Of a stretch of 41,714 nt of DNA, positions 1-7,548 are shown piece after piece. Position 1 is the stretch's first letter. Each line of letters starts with the position of its first letter. The DNA comes from Verrucomicrobium sp. BvORR106. GTDB taxonomy: Bacteria > Verrucomicrobiota > Verrucomicrobiia > Verrucomicrobiales > Verrucomicrobiaceae. The position numbers were made by a program, and so were the translations under genes. The notes below the pieces were generated by a model, which saw nothing but the letters and a program-made list of their open reading frames with translations, did not search any database and was not told the DNA's origin. Location: contig NZ_BATR01000099.1 of the NCBI RefSeq assembly GCF_000739655.1, positions 1-41,714 on the forward strand, written 5' to 3'.

Positions 1-683
1 TGGAGGTCGTGCCGCAGGGCTTCATCAAAAGCGTTTTGGTGGAAGCCCGGGCGCGTGAGCAGGAGGGTGACTTCTGGGCTCACTTCGATGCGGCCCCAGG
101 AGGATTGCCGCCGGACTTTCCAGATCTGTTTGGGCGCCTGATCGACCTGTTTCTCAAAGGCTCTGGCGAGGTGGTGCACCACCGGTCCGCGAATGCCAAT
201 GCCGCCATCTCGCCAGCCTTCGGTGATGCCGTCGCCTTCGTACTCCGGGGCGATGTTGCAGCCTCCGGTGAAGGCCGTGTCATCGTCCACGACCAGAAGC
301 TTGCGGTGGTCGCGAAAGGACCAGAACCTGCGCCGGACGGGGTTGAACCAGACGAGTTTGCCCCCGAGGCCCTCCAGTTCTGAGAAATAATCTCCAGGCA
401 GAGAGATGGACCCGGCGTGGTCAATGAGGACGGTAACTTGCACGCCCCGTCGGGCGGCTGCCGTCATGGCCTCACGATAGCGCGAGGCGACGTCAGAGGC
501 GCGGTAGATGTACTGCTCCAGACGGATGCTGCTTTGCGCTCCCTCGATGGCCTGGAGCTGGGCGGCCAGCAGTTCCCGACCACTGTCCAGCCAGAGCACC
601 TCGTGGCCATCGCTGGTCTTCAGCCAGGTGGGGAGAGGGGCTGGGGCGAGTGTTTCGGCTGGGGTAGATGCAAGGGACGGCAC
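1..683 (-). CDS. Phospholipase D-like / cardiolipin synthase-like protein, C-terminus beyond window
   Basis: Reading the minus strand gives about 227 residues that run off the left edge. Residues decoded near 310-240 form an HKD active site (DHRKLLVVDDDTAFTGGCN, i.e. HxK-x4-D followed by GG-N), preceded by a stretch typical of cardiolipin synthases (VTVLIDHAG, then a WFNPVRRRFWSFR basic segment). The continuation (EGWRDGGIGIRGPVVHHL) matches the part after the first HKD in that family; the second HKD would lie outside the window. Members transfer or hydrolyse phosphatidyl groups at the membrane, usually to make cardiolipin. There is no in-frame ATG before the conserved region; the frame is closed by a stop at about 720, so a GTG at 683 is the most upstream plausible start and a later start is possible. 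I see no Shine-Dalgarno sequence. Other PLD-family activities cannot be excluded from one motif. Confidence 0.8.
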   Translation of the reverse strand, partial: MPSLASTPAETLAPAPLPTWLKTSDGHEVLWLDSGRELLAAQLQAIEGAQSSIRLEQYIYRASDVASRYREAMTAAARRGVQVTVLIDHAGSISLPGDYFSELEGLGGKLVWFNPVRRRFWSFRDHRKLLVVDDDTAFTGGCNIAPEYEGDGITEGWRDGGIGIRGPVVHHLARAFEKQVDQAPKQIWKVRRQSSWGRIEVSPEVTLLLTRPGFHQNAFDEALRHDL

Positions 684-756
684 GGGCAGAGGACGTTTTT
701 TTGTTGTCGGGAGACGCTACATGTACTGTACGGCCGGGAACAGGGGCACGTTTTCA

Positions 757-782
757 AGTGATCCTTCAGTACAGGATTCACT
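757..782 (-). terminator. Imperfect hairpin 3' of the AI-2E-type permease gene
   Basis: AGTGATCCT (757-765) and AGGATTCACT (773-782) pair with one bulged base around a 7-nt loop, about 43 bases beyond the stop of the permease gene. No T-run follows on the minus strand, so a terminator role is only a guess. CTGAATCACTGG at 791-802 shares ten bases (as complement) with the repeat at 12720-12775. Confidence 0.3.
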
Positions 783-825
783 CCCGGTACCTGAATCACT
801 GGACAGCAAACTGGGGCGGGAAACG

Positions 826-2775
826 TCAGGGGGACAGCTGGACATCTGTCGCTTCGACAATCACATTCCGTGCCTCTTCTAGGGTGGTGGCCACCCAGGT
901 GGCTCCGGCGTCCTTCAGGGACTTGGCCGTGGACTGTTGCCCAGGCAGGCCCCAGCGGCAGACGAGCAGTTTCAGCCCGGGAATCTTGTGATGCAGGCGG
1001 CGGCAGAGAGTTTCCGCTGCCATGATGGATCCGGGACGCATGGCGCTGATGATCATGAGGGCGGGACGGGATTCGTTGAGATTTTCTACCAGTTCCCCTA
1101 TGAGGCGATCATCTGCCGAGACCTGTAGTTCGATTTGGGGCGGGAGCAGAATTTCCAGCATCTCTAGCGCGAGGGCGTCCACTTGGCCATGAAGGGCACG
1201 GGCAAAGACCGGGATGGGCGGAGGAACGGGTTCGTCGGCAGTGCTCACCTCCGCGACCGGTGTAACCGCGTCGCTGTTCTCGAGATTCTCCTCGTTCTCC
1301 TTCTTCTCTTTTTCTTCTGCTTCTGCGGCAGCGGCGGCCTCCGTTTCTCTCGCTTCATCCATCGCCTCTGCCTGACACTCCCGCAAATACTGGCTCGTGG
1401 CCTGGATGGTTTCGATCACCTCCTTCTGTTCCTCTTCATCCAGCTTGCCGAGCATCGCCTCGCGCCGCGTAAGGACCAGAGCTGGGAGGACGACCTGATC
1501 CAGCGTGGCTTCCACGCCGTTTTTCTCGAATGATTCTTGAATAGTGCTTTGGAACGCGTCTTCATCTCCCGCCACGAGGCGACGGAACGCCATGAGATGG
1601 GCTTGAGGGGGCTGTTTCTCGCCCATAAGCACATCCACCCAGGCGAGACTAGGGATGTACTTGCAAATCACAACGATGCAGACGGTGAGCGGCGTGGCGA
1701 GGACGAGCCCCAGGCCGCCCCACAGCCAAGTCCAGAAGGTGATGGCGACGAGCAGTGCGAAGTCTGAAACTCCGACGCTGTGACCGTACAAGAGGGGTTC
1801 CAATACCATGTTGGTCAGCAGTTCGAGCCCGATGATCAGACCGGCAACCATGAGGGGCTGGGTCCAGCCATCGAAGACGGCGAGGCTGAGTCCGATGGGG
1901 AGCACCGCTACGATCCACGGGCCGATATAGGGGATGAACCGGAACAAGGCCGCCAGCACACCCCAGAGCAATACGTAGGGCAAGCCAATGAAAGCCAGTC
2001 CAATGGCGAGCATGACGCCGTACAGAGAGTTCACGGTCGCCAGCATGAGCAGATAGCGGCTGATACGGCCGCCGATCTCATCCATGGCGCGGCTGGTCGT
2101 GGTGAGCCGGCTGAACCCCGCGAGGCCGACAATACGATGGCTGATGTCTTCCTGTCGCAGCAGCATGAAGATGACAAAAACGATCACCACGGCTGCCACC
2201 CCCAGGCCATTGGCGAGAAAGGCCAGCGAACCGTTCAGAATCTTGGAGGCCATGCCCCCTTCCACGGGAGGGGGAGCAGGCTGTGGGGCTGGAGTCGTTT
2301 TGTCGGGTGGTGATGGCGGCTGGTCGGCGGGCGTGGTGGAGGCAGGTGCAGAAGGGGAGACGGCCTTCTGTCGGCCCGCGCTCACATCAAGGGCGGAGGT
2401 GCTGATGTCTGCCACCATGGATCGCAACCGTGCAATGGTGCCACCCTCGCTGGCGTTTCGCACCGCGGAGACGCGCTCCTGGATGTTGTGGCGGTAGTTG
2501 GGCAGAGCATTGGCCAGATGGTGCAGTTCCTTACCGACCATCCAGAAGACACACCCCATGAGGGTGAACACCAGCATGGTCACGATCACCACACTCAGGG
2601 TGCGTGGCAGTCGGCAGCGGCAGAGCAGCTTCACCAGCGGGTTGAGCATGAAGGCCAGCAGCGCGGAGAGGGCCAGGGGCACCAGCACCTCCTGGGCAAA
2701 GTAGAGGGCGGCCACCAGCAGCAGAGCGGTGAAGAACCTCAGAAAGGCAAGATAGGAACGTTGCTGGGCATCCAT
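826..2775 (-). CDS. AI-2E family permease (DUF20) with C-terminal B12-binding-like domain
   Basis: 649 residues. Hydrophobic helices at about 10-50 and 58-80, a Pro-rich insert at 139-174, then a block of helices at 185-380 containing RFIPYIGPWIVAVLPIGLSL and the LEPLLYGHSVGVSDFALLVA stretch, which is the signature region of the AI-2E/PF01594 exporter family. The family normally ends near residue 370; here about 270 residues follow: a charged Ala/Glu-rich coil (466-500) and a globular end (about 520-640) with 'ALMIISAMRPGSIMAAETLCRR' spacing and 'VCRWGLPGQQSTAKSLKDAGA', which looks like a B12-binding or receiver-type alpha/beta fold. The start at 2775 (MDAQQRSYL) is chosen because the frame upstream overlaps the next gene and has no membrane-protein character. 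It lies 50 bases downstream of the SLC13 permease gene and is probably co-transcribed with it. Substrate unknown. Confidence 0.85.
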   Translation of the reverse strand: MDAQQRSYLAFLRFFTALLLVAALYFAQEVLVPLALSALLAFMLNPLVKLLCRCRLPRTLSVVIVTMLVFTLMGCVFWMVGKELHHLANALPNYRHNIQERVSAVRNASEGGTIARLRSMVADISTSALDVSAGRQKAVSPSAPASTTPADQPPSPPDKTTPAPQPAPPPVEGGMASKILNGSLAFLANGLGVAAVVIVFVIFMLLRQEDISHRIVGLAGFSRLTTTSRAMDEIGGRISRYLLMLATVNSLYGVMLAIGLAFIGLPYVLLWGVLAALFRFIPYIGPWIVAVLPIGLSLAVFDGWTQPLMVAGLIIGLELLTNMVLEPLLYGHSVGVSDFALLVAITFWTWLWGGLGLVLATPLTVCIVVICKYIPSLAWVDVLMGEKQPPQAHLMAFRRLVAGDEDAFQSTIQESFEKNGVEATLDQVVLPALVLTRREAMLGKLDEEEQKEVIETIQATSQYLRECQAEAMDEARETEAAAAAEAEEKEKKENEENLENSDAVTPVAEVSTADEPVPPPIPVFARALHGQVDALALEMLEILLPPQIELQVSADDRLIGELVENLNESRPALMIISAMRPGSIMAAETLCRRLHHKIPGLKLLVCRWGLPGQQSTAKSLKDAGATWVATTLEEARNVIVEATDVQLSP

Positions 2776-2825
2776 GAGGGGGGTGGGAGTCGGGTTGTGG
2801 GAAAGAACCTGAAAGGAGGTGTTGC

Positions 2826-4631
2826 TCAGCGGGGGTGCAGGGGCCAGATGATCGGTACCATCAGGAGGGTCACGACCATGACGATGAGGGTGAGCGGGAG
2901 GCCAGCGATGAGAAAGTCCTTGAACCGGTAGCCGCCGGGGCCGTAAACCATGAGACAGGACGGCTCCAGGGGAGTGAGGAACGAACAACCTGCTGCAAAA
3001 GCGACGGTCATGGCGAAAGGGCGCGCATCCAGCCCCATCTGTGCAGCAGTCTGGATGGCGATGGGCAGTACGAGGGCGGCGGCAGCCTGGTTGGACATGG
3101 GCTGGGACAGGGCTACTGTGAAAACGAAGATTCCGGCCAGGATCCAGACCGGAGTGACGCTTCCCGCCCACCCGGCCAGCAAGCCGCCTACATAGGCATC
3201 TGCACCCGACGTGTGCAGCGCTGCTCCGACACTGAGCATGCAGGCGATGAGGATGATGGCCTTCCACTCCATCTCACGGTAGGTCTCTTCTGGAGAGGCA
3301 CAGCGGGTGGCAAAGATGAGAAATGCACCGGTGAGAGCGGCCACGGGGAGGGACAGCACTTTGAAGACTCCCAGGGCAAGCACACCCACAAAGATGGCGC
3401 ATGCGGCGATCGTGCGTCCCTTGGAAAAACGGGTAGTGTCTGCCTCGCCTATCAAGCGGAAGGCTCCTGTGTCCTCCAGGGCACGGAGATCGCTGGTGGA
3501 CCCTTGAAGTAGCAGAAGGTCTCCGACCTGCAAGGGTACTTGGCTGATCTTGCTGAGCAGATTCTCCCCGTGCCGACGGATGCCAAGGGCAATGACCCCA
3601 TACCGTTCGCGGAAACGGGCGCGCTTCAGAGTCTGGTGCAACAGAGTGGAACGAGGGAGTACCAGGGCCTCCACCACCCGGTCGTCATCTTTACCGGACC
3701 GTGGTTCGCCGTTTTCCGCAGCCGCGCCGCCCAGCTTGGCTTCAGCCTTGATCTCCAGACCGGACTGGTCCTTGACCTTGAGGATGGCGTCATGCGGGCC
3801 TTCGACGAGCAGAACGTCTCCTGACCGCAGCTTGGTATTGGCTCGTCCTGAGGTTTGATCCCCGTTTTCACGAATGACGCTGAGCACATTGAGATCATGC
3901 TGCTCACCAAAGCGAGCTTCCCTCAGCGTCTTGCCCACCAGTGGGGATTCCTTTTGCAACCGTACTTCGGTAAGGTAGTGACCCGCTCTGATGACCTCTT
4001 CCATACTGGCTTCCCGGGAGCGGGAAGGGAGCAGGCGTGGTGCGAGGAAAATCAAGTAAGGCACACCCAGCAGCACCAAAACCAGACCCACAGGGGTCAT
4101 CTCGAACATGTCCAGCGGAGCCTGCCCGCTGCTCTGCATGAGTCCGGAAACCACCAAGTTTGTGGAAGTGCCAATGAGGGTCACGGACCCTGCGAGGATG
4201 GAGGCAAACGCGACCGGCAGGAGGATGCTGTGCCCGGGCACTCCCATGCGGCGTGTGACGGCGATGACCACCGGCACGAAGAGTGCCGTCACTGCCGTGT
4301 TGCTCATGAAGCTGCTCAGCGCGGTGACAGAGCCGAGCAGGAGGGAGATGAAGAGCAACTTGCGGCCCTTGGTTGCGATCTGCAACCAGCGGGCGACTCC
4401 GCTCATGACCCCGGTGCGCGCGATGGCGCTCGTCATGATGAGCAACCCCAGAATCATCATCACCGTATCACTGGCGAAGCCGGCAAAGGCCTGCTCAGGG
4501 GTGAGGATGCCCGTCATCACAAAGGCCAGCAGCAGCCCCAGGGCGACCATCTCCGCAGGGATCACCTCCACCGTGAACAATACCAGGGCCACGGCGATCA
4601 AGACGAACACAATGACGATGGCTGAGGTCAT
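2826..4631 (-). CDS. SLC13 / DASS family permease with two TrkA-C (RCK_C) domains
   Basis: 601 residues, a usual length for this class. The N-terminal half has about five membrane helices with the conserved FMSNTAVTALFVPVVIAV and GSVTLIGTSTNLVVSGL stretches (the SNTA and GTSTN re-entrant loops that bind substrate and Na+ in SLC13 proteins). Residues about 215-300 and 320-400 are two soluble RCK_C/TrkA_C modules (each ends in 'L.SGDVLLVEG' or 'LQVGDLLLLQG'). The C-terminal half repeats the membrane fold with the second SNQAAAALVLPIA and FLTPLEPS loops. The family moves dicarboxylates, sulfate or other anions, mostly with Na+; the substrate cannot be read here. The RCK_C modules suggest regulation by a small ligand. 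First gene of a probable two-gene transcript with the AI-2E-type permease; I see no Shine-Dalgarno sequence before the ATG. Confidence 0.9.
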   Translation of the reverse strand: MTSAIVIVFVLIAVALVLFTVEVIPAEMVALGLLLAFVMTGILTPEQAFAGFASDTVMMILGLLIMTSAIARTGVMSGVARWLQIATKGRKLLFISLLLGSVTALSSFMSNTAVTALFVPVVIAVTRRMGVPGHSILLPVAFASILAGSVTLIGTSTNLVVSGLMQSSGQAPLDMFEMTPVGLVLVLLGVPYLIFLAPRLLPSRSREASMEEVIRAGHYLTEVRLQKESPLVGKTLREARFGEQHDLNVLSVIRENGDQTSGRANTKLRSGDVLLVEGPHDAILKVKDQSGLEIKAEAKLGGAAAENGEPRSGKDDDRVVEALVLPRSTLLHQTLKRARFRERYGVIALGIRRHGENLLSKISQVPLQVGDLLLLQGSTSDLRALEDTGAFRLIGEADTTRFSKGRTIAACAIFVGVLALGVFKVLSLPVAALTGAFLIFATRCASPEETYREMEWKAIILIACMLSVGAALHTSGADAYVGGLLAGWAGSVTPVWILAGIFVFTVALSQPMSNQAAAALVLPIAIQTAAQMGLDARPFAMTVAFAAGCSFLTPLEPSCLMVYGPGGYRFKDFLIAGLPLTLIVMVVTLLMVPIIWPLHPR

Positions 4632-4695
4632 GGAAGATGGTCAGAAAGATATCGGGGGCTGCGGAACGGTTTTTTTAGATGGGCTGGAAACGCAA

Positions 4696-4734
4696 GCGGC
4701 AGTTCAGGCGCGGTCAGGCCGCCTGAACTGCCGC
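4696..4734. repeat. 15-bp perfect inverted repeat in the gap between two minus-strand genes
   Basis: GCGGCAGTTCAGGCG (4696-4710) and its exact complement (4720-4734) enclose a 9-base loop. It sits 3' of the ElaB-like gene and 5' of the SLC13 permease gene. There is no T-run next to either arm, so it could be a terminator helped by Rho, an mRNA-end stabiliser or a protein-binding palindrome. Confidence 0.7.
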
Positions 4735-4886
4735 CGCCCTCCGCATGGGCTGGGGCAGGGACCCCGTTCCAGGTTCGCGGAGATCACGGTTTTCAACTGT
4801 CTGCCGAGGCGGGCTGCTGCTCTGGCCGGAGCCGTTCCTTGGGGCGAGGGGACGGCGTCTCGTGGCAGGGCGCAGCAGCATCGCAA

Positions 4887-5198
4887 CTAGCGGGGCCGCT
4901 TGAGCGCCACAAGGAGCATGCCCAGACCGAAGGCGAGCGCCACGGATTCCACAGGGCGACGTTTCACGAAGTCCGTAACGGACTCGTAGCCGTGCGCGGC
5001 CTGGTCTTCCAACTGGCGGCCAGTGGCCTGTGCCTGGGTGGCGAATGAGCTCATGCAGTCCTTCATTTCTGAAGAGTAGCCGCTCGCTTCACTGCCCAGG
5101 GTGTTCAGCAGGTTGTTGATGTCGTGACCCACGTCGCGAAGGCTGGAGCCGATGCGTTCGAGGGAGGTTTTGGGGTGGGGCTTGGAAAAGGGGAACAT
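4887..5198 (-). CDS. ElaB/YqjD/DUF883-like membrane-anchored small protein
   Basis: 103 residues from MFPFSKPHPKTSLERIG. An amphipathic helical region (about 12-75; SLRDVGHDINNLLNTLGSEA, then a QAQATGRQLEDQAAHGYESV stretch) is followed by 'DFVKRRPVESVALAFGLGMLLVALKRPR', a single C-terminal membrane helix preceded by the 'V+.+P.+S+..A' pattern of the DUF883/ElaB family. E. coli ElaB and YqjD sit in the inner membrane and bind ribosomes under stress or in stationary phase; that role is only inferred here. The frame stays open upstream to 5369, but that part overlaps the lmo0937-like gene and translates the 27-bp tandem repeat, so the start at 5198 is preferred. Probably second gene of a transcript from the sigma-54-type promoter at 5522-5536. 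Confidence 0.65.
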   Translation of the reverse strand: MFPFSKPHPKTSLERIGSSLRDVGHDINNLLNTLGSEASGYSSEMKDCMSSFATQAQATGRQLEDQAAHGYESVTDFVKRRPVESVALAFGLGMLLVALKRPR

Positions 5199-5202
5199 GG
5201 GA

Positions 5203-5256
5203 ATGGGTTGGGGGTTGGCGTTGTTTTTTATGGGTTGGGGGTTGGCGTTGTTTTTT
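5203..5256. repeat. Two perfect tandem copies of a 27-bp unit
   Basis: Copies at 5203-5229 and 5230-5256 are identical; each begins ATGGGTTGGGGGTTGGCG and ends in a T run. The array lies just upstream of the ElaB-like start codon (on the minus strand it reads A-rich then CCAACCCCCAACCCAT). The unit is a multiple of three, so it would add nine residues per copy if translated. A hairpin (GCTGCGCC at 5263-5270 with GGCGCAGC at 5287-5294) lies next to it. Confidence 0.85.
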
Positions 5257-5310
5257 TGAAGGGCTGCGCCGGGGTTTTTTCGGGGTGGCGCAGCAAGCTC
5301 GTAGAACCCG

Positions 5311-5460
5311 TCATATGGGGCGACGGCCCTGGATGACGCGCAATAGAACAATGACGATGGCAACCACAAGCAGGATGTGGATGAACCCGCTCAGGGTATA
5401 GGAGGTCACCAGGCCGAGCAGCCAGGCGATGATGAGGATGACGGCGATGGTGTAGAGCAT
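5311..5460 (-). CDS. lmo0937 family small membrane protein
   Basis: 49 residues, MLYTIAVILIIAWLLGLVTS and then a second hydrophobic segment ending LLRVIQGRRPI. Length, the two membrane helices and the basic VIQGRRP end match the lmo0937/DUF5670 family closely. These tiny proteins are common next to stress and envelope genes, and their biochemical role is unknown. It is the first gene after a sigma-54-type promoter (about 62-76 bases upstream) and is followed 112 bases later by the ElaB-like gene, so the two probably share a transcript. No Shine-Dalgarno sequence is visible; the leader is C-rich. Confidence 0.85.
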   Translation of the reverse strand: MLYTIAVILIIAWLLGLVTSYTLSGFIHILLVVAIVIVLLRVIQGRRPI

Positions 5461-5521
5461 GGCGTGCAGGGGTGGAGGGTTGTGGGGAAGGAAGTGGGGC
5501 TTTTTTACGAAGTACTGTTTT

Positions 5522-5536
5522 GCAGGGGACGTGCCA
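5522..5536 (-). promoter_or_regulatory. Sigma-54-type (-24/-12) promoter of the lmo0937-like/ElaB-like pair
   Basis: Read on the minus strand: TGGCACGTCCCCTGCAAAA, starting at 5536. This is the TGGCACG-N4-YTGCA consensus with GG and GC separated by exactly ten bases. The expected start of transcription is near 5510, giving a leader of about 50 bases before the ATG at 5460. It is the best match to the consensus in the window. Confidence 0.65.
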
Positions 5537-5799
5537 TGGCAGGGGTGATGTGTGTAAGTTGTTGAGAGTGAGTGATATTTTGTTTTTTTGCGATGGGTGA
5601 AGGCAGCCCATTGACTCTGTTTTGTTGCAGATCGCCTTGAGTCGGGTTGCATTGTGCATGGAGATTGATTCCCAGTTGGCTCCTGCTCGGGGCTATGGGC
5701 TCTGTTTGTAGTTCAAACAGCTTCCAGCTTCGGTGAGGGCGCAGGGGATAATGGAAACTACATCCTCCAAGAAGATGGGCCATCCGGTCGAGACAACAA

Positions 5800-5829
5800 A
5801 AAAGCCGCGGTCTCGCGACCGCGGCTTTT
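5800..5829 (-). terminator. Rho-independent terminator of the Dabb gene
   Basis: A 13-bp perfect stem (AAAAGCCGCGGTC at 5800-5812 with its complement at 5817-5829) and a 4-base loop. On the minus strand the stem runs straight into a T run (complement of the six A at 5798-5803), 24 bases after the Dabb stop codon. The symmetric A/T flanks would let it work in both directions. Confidence 0.9.
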
Positions 5830-5852
5830 GGAAGAGTGGAATGGGAATGCTA

Positions 5853-6161
5853 TCAGTGCACTGGCGAACTGTCATACACCACCACGCGATCCCAGAAGGA
5901 CTTGCAGGTGTTGATGAACCGCAGGTGATGTTCGCAGTCTTTCTGATAGTGATCGTGATCTTCCATGTTTTTGAAATGGAGGGTCAGGGAGTAGTTGAAG
6001 GAGTGGTCTGTCACCGGGCGCTCCTCGGTCTTGGCAGGCTTGCCAATGAAGCCGTGCACGAGGTAGGGGATCTCCTTGAGCTTGATGAGCTCCCCTTCAA
6101 AAGTGTTGCGTTGTTCCGGATTGAGGTCGGATTTGAGCCAGAAGTAAACGTTGTGCAGCAT
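5853..6161 (-). CDS. Dabb (stress-responsive alpha/beta barrel) family protein
   Basis: 102 residues beginning MLHNVYFWLKSDLNPEQRNT, with the typical HxVxFxLK opening of Dabb proteins, a central HSFNYSLTLHFKNMEDHDHY strand-helix unit and an end at VVVYDSSPVH. The family forms dimeric ferredoxin-like barrels of about 100 residues; some are enzymes (olivetolic acid cyclase type) but most bacterial ones have no known reaction. The start at 6161 gives exactly the family length; the frame remains open further upstream but without similarity. Single gene with its own terminator. Confidence 0.85.
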   Translation of the reverse strand: MLHNVYFWLKSDLNPEQRNTFEGELIKLKEIPYLVHGFIGKPAKTEERPVTDHSFNYSLTLHFKNMEDHDHYQKDCEHHLRFINTCKSFWDRVVVYDSSPVH

Positions 6162-6273
6162 GGCGGCAGGAAGTTGGAAGGTTGATCGAACACTGTCCGA
6201 TGGGGGGAATTTTGGAACAGGAGGTGGGTGGTGCAAAGCTTTTTTGCCCGGATTTGTGCCTTGAAGGAGGGAA

Positions 6274-7548
6274 ATGAGACCACGTCGGCGTTTGGTGAAA
6301 ATGCAGATGGGTCTCAAATTCCATATTCGGGCAGGGCTGGCGCTGGCAATGGGCATCGGGGCACTATGTGCGGCAGAGCCGGGCAAGCCGGTGCTGGGTG
6401 CCCCAGACTATGAGATCCGGCTGGAGACGCTCTCGACCGGCTTTGACAAGAAGACCTGCTGGGTGCACGCCCGGGCCGGCGCTCTGCCGGGGAACCCACC
6501 CAAGGTGGTGCTCACCATGCAGAAACTACTGCTGAACAGCAGCGATGTTTTTTACGAGTTGAACGACATGCGTACCGACGACCTCGGAGCGACATGGAGC
6601 GGGCCGGTCTCGCACCCGGATACGCTGGGGCGGCGGACGGAGGCCAATGGTGTGGAGGTGGTGGCGTGTGACTTCTGGCCGGCCTGGCACGCCCGCAGCG
6701 GGACGCTACTGGGGATCGGCCATACCGCCCGGTACAAGGACAACAAGGTGATGCATGAGCGTCTCCGGGAGACTTGCTACGCGGTCTATGACGAGGCGAC
6801 ACGCCAATGGACGCGATGGGAGACCATGGCCATGCCGGACGAGCCCCGCTTTAAGAGCGCGGGGGCGGGCTGCGTGCAGCGGGTGGATCTGCCGGACGGG
6901 GACATCCTGCTGCCGGTCTATTTCAAAAACCCGGAGGCTAAACAGACGTCAGTGACGGTGGTGCGGTGCCGGTTTGACGACAAGCGGCTCACGTATGTCG
7001 CGCACGGGACGGAGTTGACCGTTCCGTCTGATCGTGGACTGGGAGAGCCATCTCTGACCCAGTACAAGGGGCGCTACTACCTGACTATGCGTCACGACAA
7101 AGCGGGCTATGTCTCTACCAGTGACGACGGATTGAATTTCTCCCCGCCCAAGATGTGGACCTGGGATGACGGCACGGAGCTGGGGAACTACAACACCCAG
7201 CAGCATTGGGTGACGCATGACCAGGGCCTTTTCCTGGTGTACACTCGGAAGGGGGCAGACAACGATCACGTCTTCCGGCATCGGGCACCGCTCTTCATCG
7301 GGCAGGTGGATCCGGAGAAGCTCTGCGTCATCCGCAGTACAGAGCGGATCCTGGTGCCCAACCGCGGGGCGCGCCTGGGGAATTTCGGTGTGACGAAGGT
7401 AAGCGACCAGGAGACCTGGGTTACGGTGACGGAGTGGATGCAGACCAACCCGCCCAAGCCGTACGACTACACCATCCCTATGAAATACGGGTCCAACAAC
7501 GCGGTCTTCGCCTCGCGCATTATCTGGGGGAGCCCGGCCGCGAAGTGA
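6274..7548 (+). CDS. Secreted sialidase/BNR-type beta-propeller glycosidase-like protein
   Basis: 424 residues. The N-terminus is basic (MRPRRRLVK), then a hydrophobic helix (about 18-33) ending AMGIGALCAAEPG, a probable signal peptide. The rest looks like a six-bladed sialidase propeller: 'DLGATWSGP' and 'TSDDGLNFSPPKMW' are Asp-box-like turns, and 'GLGEPSLTQYKGRYYLTMRH' resembles the conserved Glu/Tyr region of exo-sialidase-type hydrolases. Many Verrucomicrobiota and Planctomycetota carry such proteins for host or algal glycans; the actual sugar is not readable. It has an AAGGAGG at 6264-6270, one of very few Shine-Dalgarno sequences here, although only three bases from the ATG at 6274, so the ATG at 6301 or 6307 is a possible alternative. 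Its 3' end overlaps the convergent phosphatase gene by 29 bases. Confidence 0.75.
   Translation: MRPRRRLVKMQMGLKFHIRAGLALAMGIGALCAAEPGKPVLGAPDYEIRLETLSTGFDKKTCWVHARAGALPGNPPKVVLTMQKLLLNSSDVFYELNDMRTDDLGATWSGPVSHPDTLGRRTEANGVEVVACDFWPAWHARSGTLLGIGHTARYKDNKVMHERLRETCYAVYDEATRQWTRWETMAMPDEPRFKSAGAGCVQRVDLPDGDILLPVYFKNPEAKQTSVTVVRCRFDDKRLTYVAHGTELTVPSDRGLGEPSLTQYKGRYYLTMRHDKAGYVSTSDDGLNFSPPKMWTWDDGTELGNYNTQQHWVTHDQGLFLVYTRKGADNDHVFRHRAPLFIGQVDPEKLCVIRSTERILVPNRGARLGNFGVTKVSDQETWVTVTEWMQTNPPKPYDYTIPMKYGSNNAVFASRIIWGSPAAK

Larger units (their letters stand above)
5461..5852. other. Intergenic region: promoter of the lmo0937-like gene plus shared terminator
   Basis: About 390 bases without a convincing gene. 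It holds the sigma-54-type promoter at 5522-5536 (minus strand) and the hairpin at 5800-5829 at the end of the Dabb gene. The part between (about 5540-5795) is AT-richer than the surroundings and I can assign nothing to it. Confidence 0.6.

Noticed and set aside
2776-3267. N-terminal extension of the AI-2E-type permease
   Set aside because: It overlaps the SLC13 gene and translates into a His/Arg/Cys-rich sequence with no similarity to a membrane protein.
5199-5369. 57-residue extension of the ElaB-like protein
   Set aside because: It overlaps the lmo0937-like gene and reads through the 27-bp repeats; the family starts near residue 58 of that frame.
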